Assembly: GCA_030151165.1 (NCBI GenBank)
Contig: JASLEM010000418.1
Location: 1-27,556 of the forward strand
Source of the DNA: Burkholderiaceae bacterium
GTDB taxonomy: Bacteria; Pseudomonadota; Gammaproteobacteria; Burkholderiales; Burkholderiaceae
Direction: 5' to 3'
DNA: 27,556 nucleotides
Positions 23,113-27,556 of the stretch are shown here, in pieces. The number at the start of each line of letters is the position of its first letter. Position 1 is the first letter of the stretch. The position numbers and the translations under genes are program-made. The notes under the pieces are model-generated. The model was given only the letters and a program-made list of their open reading frames with translations. It searched no databases and had not been told where the DNA came from.

Positions 23113-24066
23113 GTGTCCGATCCGCACGACGTGATCCCCCCAAGCTATCCCCGCGACCTGGTCGGCTACGGCCGCACGCCGCCGCATCCGCGCTGGCCGG
23201 GCGACGCGCGCGTGGCGCTGCAGTTCGTGCTCAATTACGAGGAAGGGGCGGAGAACTCGGTGCTGCACGGCGACGCCGGCAGCGAGCAGTTCCTGTCCGA
23301 GATGGCGAACCCGCCCGCGTACGCCGACCGCCACCTCAGCATGGAGTCGATCTACGAATACGGCTCGCGCGCCGGCGCGTGGCGGATCCTGCGCGAGTTC
23401 GAGAAGCGCGGCCTGCCGCTCACCGTCTTCGGCGTCGGCATGGCGTTGGAGCGAAATCCGGAGATGGCGCGCGCGTTCGTCGAGGCGGGCCACGAGATCG
23501 CGTCGCACGGCTGGCGCTGGATCAACTACCAGCAGGTCGACGAGGCCACCGAGCGCGCGCACCTGCAGCTCGCCGTGGACGCCATCACGCAACTCACCGG
23601 CACGCGCCCCGTGGGCTGGTACACCGGCCGCGACAGCCCCGCCACACGCCGCCTCGTCGCCGACTTCGGCGGCTTCGAATACGACAGCGACCACTACGGC
23701 GACGACCTGCCGTTCTGGACGACCGTCGAGCGCACCGATGGAGGGCGCGTGCCGCACCTGATCGTGCCGTACACGCTCGACTGCAACGACATGCGCTTCG
23801 CGCTGCCCCAGGGTTTCGCCACCGGCGAGGACTTCTTCACCTACCTGCGCGACGCCTTCGACGCCCTGTACGCCGAGGGCGAGACGGCGCCGAAGATGAT
23901 GAGCGTCGGCATGCACTGCCGCCTGCTGGGGCGTCCGGGCCGAATTGGTGCGCTCCGGCGCTTCCTCGACCATGTCGGTTCGCACGACCGCGTCTGGATC
24001 TGCCGCCGCATCGACATCGCCCGCCACTGGCGCCGCGAGTTCCCGCCGCCGGCCGTCGCGCCATGA
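23113..24066 (+). CDS. puuE: PuuE-type (cofactor-free) allantoinase, polysaccharide deacetylase fold
   Basis: The 317-residue product opens with the family signature SYPRDLVGYGRTPPHPRWPG, then ALQFVLNYEEGAENSVLHGD, YEYGSRAGAWRILREF, ASHGWRWINYQ, GWYTGRDSPATR, YDSDHYGDDLPFW, YTLDCNDMRF and MMSVGMHCRLLGRPGRIGAL. These mark the metal-independent allantoinase that opens allantoin to allantoate. The start is taken as GTG 23113, just before the signature; it has no clear Shine-Dalgarno, so the exact start is uncertain by a few codons. The stop overlaps the ATG of the OHCU decarboxylase gene (ATGA), so the two are coupled. Together they catalyse consecutive late steps of urate degradation: OHCU to S-allantoin, then allantoin ring opening. 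Confidence 0.94.
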   Translation: MSDPHDVIPPSYPRDLVGYGRTPPHPRWPGDARVALQFVLNYEEGAENSVLHGDAGSEQFLSEMANPPAYADRHLSMESIYEYGSRAGAWRILREFEKRGLPLTVFGVGMALERNPEMARAFVEAGHEIASHGWRWINYQQVDEATERAHLQLAVDAITQLTGTRPVGWYTGRDSPATRRLVADFGGFEYDSDHYGDDLPFWTTVERTDGGRVPHLIVPYTLDCNDMRFALPQGFATGEDFFTYLRDAFDALYAEGETAPKMMSVGMHCRLLGRPGRIGALRRFLDHVGSHDRVWICRRIDIARHWRREFPPPAVAP

Positions 24067-24602
24067 GCCTGACGATCGCGCAGCTCGACGCCCTCCCCGC
24101 CGCCGACGCCGTGGCCGCGCTGGACGGCGTCTACGAGCACTCGCCGTGGATCGCCGAGGCCGCGATGGCCGCGCGGCCGTTCGGCGACCTCGATGGCTTG
24201 GAGCGGGCGCTGGCCGCGGCGGTCGCCGCCGGTGGCCGCGACGCGCAACTCGCGCTGCTGCGCGCCCACCCGCGCCTCGCCGGCAAGGCCATGATCGCCG
24301 GGACGCTGACGGCCGACTCCACGAACGAGCAATCGCGCTCGGGCCTCACGCAGTGCTCGCCCGAGGAATTCGCGCGCCTGCACGCGCTCAACGATGCTTA
24401 CGACCGCCGCTTCGGCTGGCCGTTCATCCTCGCGGTGCGCGGCCCCGACGGACTCGGGCTGACGCGCGGCGCCATCATCGAGACCTTCGAGCGCCGCTTG
24501 CGGAATTCACCCGACGACGAGTTCGCCGAATGCCTGCGCAACGTCCACCGGATCGCGGAGATCCGGCTGGACGACCGGTTCGGCGCGCCGCGTCCCGCGT
24601 AG
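24063..24602 (+). CDS. uraD: 2-oxo-4-hydroxy-4-carboxy-5-ureidoimidazoline (OHCU) decarboxylase
   Basis: This 179-residue protein converts OHCU, from 5-hydroxyisourate hydrolysis, to S-allantoin. Visible family residues are RAHPRLAGK with catalytic His69, STNEQSRSGL with Glu89, RRFGWPFILAVRG (115-127) and NVHRIAEIRL with Arg163. These are each two positions beyond the residues described in the zebrafish enzyme (67, 87, 161). The ATG overlaps the allantoinase stop. Urate oxidase, HIU hydrolase and xanthine dehydrogenase are not in the window and would be needed for a full pathway. The gene converges with the BMP lipoprotein gene across 22 bp with no clear terminator. Confidence 0.94.
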   Translation: MSLTIAQLDALPAADAVAALDGVYEHSPWIAEAAMAARPFGDLDGLERALAAAVAAGGRDAQLALLRAHPRLAGKAMIAGTLTADSTNEQSRSGLTQCSPEEFARLHALNDAYDRRFGWPFILAVRGPDGLGLTRGAIIETFERRLRNSPDDEFAECLRNVHRIAEIRLDDRFGAPRPA

Positions 24603-24624
24603 CGCCGAACCCGTCGCCGGGCGA

Positions 24625-25809
24625 TCAGTTGCCCGGCACCTGGCCGTCGACGCCCTTGACGTAGAACTTGATCCCGCCCATGAACTTGTCGTCGGCGGTC
24701 TCGCCGGCCTTGAGCACGTCCTTGCCGTCGGAGCCGGTGATCGGGCCCTTCCAGATCGTGAAGCTGCCGTCCTTCAGGCCCGACTTGACCTTGTCGATCT
24801 TCGCCTTCAGGTCGGCCGGCACCTTGTCGGAGATCGAGACCAGGTCGATCGCGCCTTCCTTCACGCCCCACCATGCGTGGCCGGTCGTCCACGTGCCGTT
24901 GAGCGCGTCGTTCGCGGCCTTGATGTAGTACGGGCCCCAGTTCACGACCGACGACGCGAGGTGGGCCTTCGGGCCGTAGGCCGTCATGTCCGAGTCCCAG
25001 CCGATGCCGTACTTGCCGTTCTTCTCGGCCGTCTGCAGCACGGCGCTGGAGTCGGTGTTCTGGAACAGAACGTCGGCACCGCCGTCGATCAGCGACTGCG
25101 CGCCCTCGGTTTCCTTGGGCGGGTTGAACCACTCGTTGACCCACACGACCTTGACCTTCACCTTCGGGTTCACGCTCTGCGCGCCGAGCGTGAAGCTGTC
25201 GATGTTGCGGATCACCTCGGGGATCGGGATCGAGCCGACGACGCCCAGCGTGTTCGTCTTCGTCATGCCGCCGGCGACGACGCCGGCCATGTACGCGCCT
25301 TCGTAGGTGCGGCTGTCGTAGGTGCGCATGTTGGCCGAGGTCTTGTAGCCGGTCGCGTGCTCGAACTTGACGTTCGGGTTGTCGGCCGCGACCTTCACCA
25401 TCGGCTCCATGTAGCCGAAGCTGGTGCCGAAGATCAACGTGTTGCCCTGCGCGGCCAGGTCGCGGAAGACGCGTTCGGCGTCGGCCGACTCCGGCACCTT
25501 CTCGACGAAGGTCGTCGCGACCTTCGCGCCGAGCGCGGCTTCGAGCGCCTTGCGGCCGTTGTCGTGCGCGAACGTCCAGCCGCCGTCGCCGACGGGGCCG
25601 ATGTAGGCGAACGCGATCTTCAGCGGGCCCGAGGCCGCCGGGGCCGGCGCGGGCGCGGCCGCCGTCGTGGCGGAGGCCGCGGACGCCGCGTCGGAGGCGG
25701 CCGGCGCCGCGTTCTCGGCCGGCTTGCTGCAGCCGGCCAGCAGGGCGGCGATCGCGAGGCTCGTCCAGCCGCTCGCCTGGAGCAGGGAACGCCGGGTGCT
25801 TGTCGTCAT
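24625..25809 (-). CDS. BMP-family ABC transporter substrate-binding lipoprotein
   Basis: The 394-residue protein has a lipoprotein signal ending in LLAGC (Cys27) and an Ala/Pro/Ser-rich linker to about residue 61. The PnrA/BMP domain then begins with KIAFAYIGPVGDGGWTFAHD. Other family blocks are NTLIFGTSFGYMEPM, HATGYKTSANMRTYDSRTYE, GADVLFQNTDSSAV and GIGWDSDM. BMP-family proteins bind nucleosides or purines for ABC import in several bacteria. The N-terminus STRRSLLQ is weakly Tat-like, but Sec export is equally possible. ATG 25809 has AGAGGAGA close upstream. It follows the two permease genes after 52 bp. Location beside purine-degradation genes supports a purine or nucleoside substrate. 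Confidence 0.92.
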   Translation of the reverse strand: MTTSTRRSLLQASGWTSLAIAALLAGCSKPAENAAPAASDAASAASATTAAAPAPAPAASGPLKIAFAYIGPVGDGGWTFAHDNGRKALEAALGAKVATTFVEKVPESADAERVFRDLAAQGNTLIFGTSFGYMEPMVKVAADNPNVKFEHATGYKTSANMRTYDSRTYEGAYMAGVVAGGMTKTNTLGVVGSIPIPEVIRNIDSFTLGAQSVNPKVKVKVVWVNEWFNPPKETEGAQSLIDGGADVLFQNTDSSAVLQTAEKNGKYGIGWDSDMTAYGPKAHLASSVVNWGPYYIKAANDALNGTWTTGHAWWGVKEGAIDLVSISDKVPADLKAKIDKVKSGLKDGSFTIWKGPITGSDGKDVLKAGETADDKFMGGIKFYVKGVDGQVPGN

Positions 25810-25861
25810 GGGATCTCCTCTGGATGAATTCTGGGAACGCTGGGAAAGCGGGAACAGTCGT

Positions 25862-26782
25862 CTAGCTGCCCGGGAAGAACGGCTTGCCGAGCGACGCCGG
25901 CATGTTCGCGCGGATCCACGCCGGGTTGCGCGAGATCAGCACGAGCACCACGATGGTCGAGAGATACGGCAGCATCGTCAACAGCTGGCTCGAGATCTGC
26001 AGCCCTTCCGCCTGCAGGTGGAACTGCAGCATCGTGACGCCGCCGAACAGGTAGGCGCCGAGCAGGATGCGCGCCGGGCGCCAGGTCGCGAAGGTCGTGA
26101 GCGCGAGCGCGATCCAGCCCTTGCCGGCGATCATGCCTTCGACCCACAACGGCGTGTAGATCACGCTGATGTAGGCGCCGGCCACGCCACACAGCGCGCC
26201 GCCCGCGACCACCGCCGCGAGCCGGATGCGCCGCACCGGGTAGCCGAGCGCGTGCGCCGACTCGGGCGACTCGCCGACCGCGCGCAGCACGAGACCGGCG
26301 CGCGAGCGATACAGGAACCATGCGAGGCCCGCGGTGAGCGCCATCGCGAGGTAGACCATCGGATGCTGGCGGAACAGCGCCGGGCCGACGAACGGGAGAT
26401 CGCCGAGGACGGGCACCGAGAAATGCGGCCGCGCGCCGAGGCGCTCCTGCGCGTAGTTGATGCCGACGAACGCCGAGAAGCCGCTGCCGAACAGGCTCAG
26501 CGCGAGGCCCGTGGCGTACTGGTTGGTGTTGAGCCAGATCACGAGCCCGCCGAACGCCGCGGCCATCGCGCCGCCCGCGAGCGCGCCGGCGCCGAACGCG
26601 AGCCAGTCGTTGCCCGTGTGGACGGCGGTCGCGAAGCCCGCGATCGCGGCGACCAGCATCATCCCCTCGGCGCCGAGGTTGACGACGCCGGCGCGCTCGT
26701 TGATCAACAGCCCCAAGCCGGCGATCGCGAGGATGGTGCCGGCGTTGAGCGTGGCGGCGATGAGCAGCGCGTAGGCGTCCAT
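25862..26782 (-). CDS. ABC transporter permease (nucleoside/purine-type, BPD_transp_2)
   Basis: This 306-residue hydrophobic protein has about eight to nine membrane segments. Its N-terminal block TILAIAGLGLLINERAGVVNLGAEGMML is typical of the second permease of BMP-linked importers, as are the loop VRAVGESPESAHALGY and the tail LPYLSTIVVLVLISRNP. The loop (GESP.SA..LGY) resembles the EAA-type coupling segment that touches the ATPase. ATG 26782 shares its A with the TGA of the upstream permease gene (TGATG), so the two are coupled. The ATPase gene is not seen and probably lies upstream of the window. Confidence 0.92.
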   Translation of the reverse strand: MDAYALLIAATLNAGTILAIAGLGLLINERAGVVNLGAEGMMLVAAIAGFATAVHTGNDWLAFGAGALAGGAMAAAFGGLVIWLNTNQYATGLALSLFGSGFSAFVGINYAQERLGARPHFSVPVLGDLPFVGPALFRQHPMVYLAMALTAGLAWFLYRSRAGLVLRAVGESPESAHALGYPVRRIRLAAVVAGGALCGVAGAYISVIYTPLWVEGMIAGKGWIALALTTFATWRPARILLGAYLFGGVTMLQFHLQAEGLQISSQLLTMLPYLSTIVVLVLISRNPAWIRANMPASLGKPFFPGS

Positions 26783-27556
26783 CACGCAACCTTCGCGACC
26801 GCGGCGTGGCGGGACTGCCAGCGGACGCGGTAGTGGATCAGCGTGTCGCACGCGAGCAGCGAGAACAGCAGCGCGCCCTGGAACACGCCCGTGAGCGACT
26901 TGGGCAGGCCCATGCGCGACTGCGCGAGCTCGCCGCCGATGTAGAACAGGCTCATCAAAATCGAGGAGAACAGGATGCCGACCGGGTGCAGCCGGCCGAC
27001 GAAGGCGACGATGATCGCCGCGAAGCCGTAGCCCGCGGGCACGTACGGCGTGAGCTGGCCCAGCGGCCCCGCGACCTCGAACGCGCCGGCCAGGCCCGCC
27101 ATGCCACCCGACAGCAGCAGCGCCACCCACAACGCGCGCCGCGACGAGAAGCCCGCGTAGCGCGCGGCCGCGGGCGCGAGGCCGCCGACCTGCATCTGGA
27201 AGCCGGCCGCCGAGCGGAACTGGAACAGCCAGAACGCGACGACCGACAGCAGCGCGAAGACGAAGCCGATGTTCACGCGCAGGCCGGCGAACAGGCGCGG
27301 GATCTTGGTGGCGTCGAGGAAGGTGATCGTCTGCGGGAAGTTGTAGCCCGCCGGATCCTTCCAGGGGCCGTAGACCAGGTATTTCAGCACCTGGTCGGCG
27401 ACGTAGACCAGCATCAGGCTGACGTGGATCTCGCGCGCGTTCGCGCGATCGCGCAGGAACGCGACGACCGCGGCCCAGGCCATGCCGCCCAGCACGCCGG
27501 CGAGCAGGATGGGCACGACGATCCAGCGGCTCGAGTCCGGCGTGGCGTGCATCGCC
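26782..27556 (-). CDS. ABC transporter permease, first of the pair (N-terminus beyond window)
   Basis: The frame is open to the window edge. At least 256 residues are present; family members have about 340-370, so the N-terminal part is missing and the ATG at 27552 is unlikely to be the start. Visible blocks are ANAREIHVSLMLVYVADQVLKYL, where relatives have N..EVI.TLMLNYVA, then NIGFVFALL, LSGGMAGLAGAFEV, VPAGYGFAAIIVAFVGRLHP and the C-terminal LFYIGGE. These define the first permease of BMP-type purine/nucleoside importers. It forms a heterodimer with the next gene product by analogy. Confidence 0.9.
   Translation of the reverse strand, partial: AMHATPDSSRWIVVPILLAGVLGGMAWAAVVAFLRDRANAREIHVSLMLVYVADQVLKYLVYGPWKDPAGYNFPQTITFLDATKIPRLFAGLRVNIGFVFALLSVVAFWLFQFRSAAGFQMQVGGLAPAAARYAGFSSRRALWVALLLSGGMAGLAGAFEVAGPLGQLTPYVPAGYGFAAIIVAFVGRLHPVGILFSSILMSLFYIGGELAQSRMGLPKSLTGVFQGALLFSLLACDTLIHYRVRWQSRHAAVAKVA

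Overview
The window looks like chromosomal DNA of a high-GC betaproteobacterium, most likely a member of the Burkholderiales. That placement is inference. It rests on the RdgC sequence, a PEP-CTERM protein beside a sigma-54-type promoter, a Weimberg-type sugar-acid operon, and the strong G/C bias at third codon positions. No rRNA, tRNA, CRISPR array, insertion sequence or phage gene is visible.

Left part (1-4407). A truncated rdgC lies at the edge. Next come hydroxypyruvate isomerase (hyi) and a convergent short-chain dehydrogenase whose stop codons abut. A two-gene unit follows: a predicted NlpC/P60-like peptidoglycan amidase without a signal peptide, overlapping by 4 nt a small protein with a Sec signal peptide. 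This layout is typical of a secreted cell-wall effector and its periplasmic immunity protein. A 96-residue membrane-anchored orphan closes the region.

Sugar-acid operon (4421-10737). Read on the minus strand, a strong sigma-70-like promoter drives an L-arabonate-type dehydratase, a 2-keto-3-deoxyarabonate-type dehydratase, a 2-oxoglutarate semialdehyde dehydrogenase and a FadR-family regulator. Together they give the non-phosphorylating route from L-arabonate (possibly D-xylonate) to 2-oxoglutarate. An aldose 1-epimerase is divergent. Three palindromes fitting the FadR-subfamily operator pattern sit at the divergent promoter and before the semialdehyde dehydrogenase gene.

Middle (10741-19445). 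An AhpD-like protein, an outer-membrane phospholipase A and a FAD-dependent oxidoreductase run leftward. A signal-peptide-bearing M3 oligopeptidase F runs rightward to a bidirectional terminator. Beyond it are a small PEP-CTERM protein with a GG-N10-GC promoter, about 0.8 kb without a convincing gene but with a 46-bp hairpin, and a sedolisin (S53) lipoprotein with two Ig-like repeats.

Right part (19468-27556). The genes here fit scavenging of purines or nucleosides from outside the cell: a TonB-dependent receptor, an exported MTA/SAH-nucleosidase-like protein, PuuE-type allantoinase, OHCU decarboxylase, and a BMP-family nucleoside-type ABC transporter (lipoprotein plus two permeases, one cut by the window edge). 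A terminator-like hairpin lies between the receptor and the nucleosidase and ends at the nucleosidase's ribosome-binding site. The purine link for the receptor is inferred from its neighbours only.
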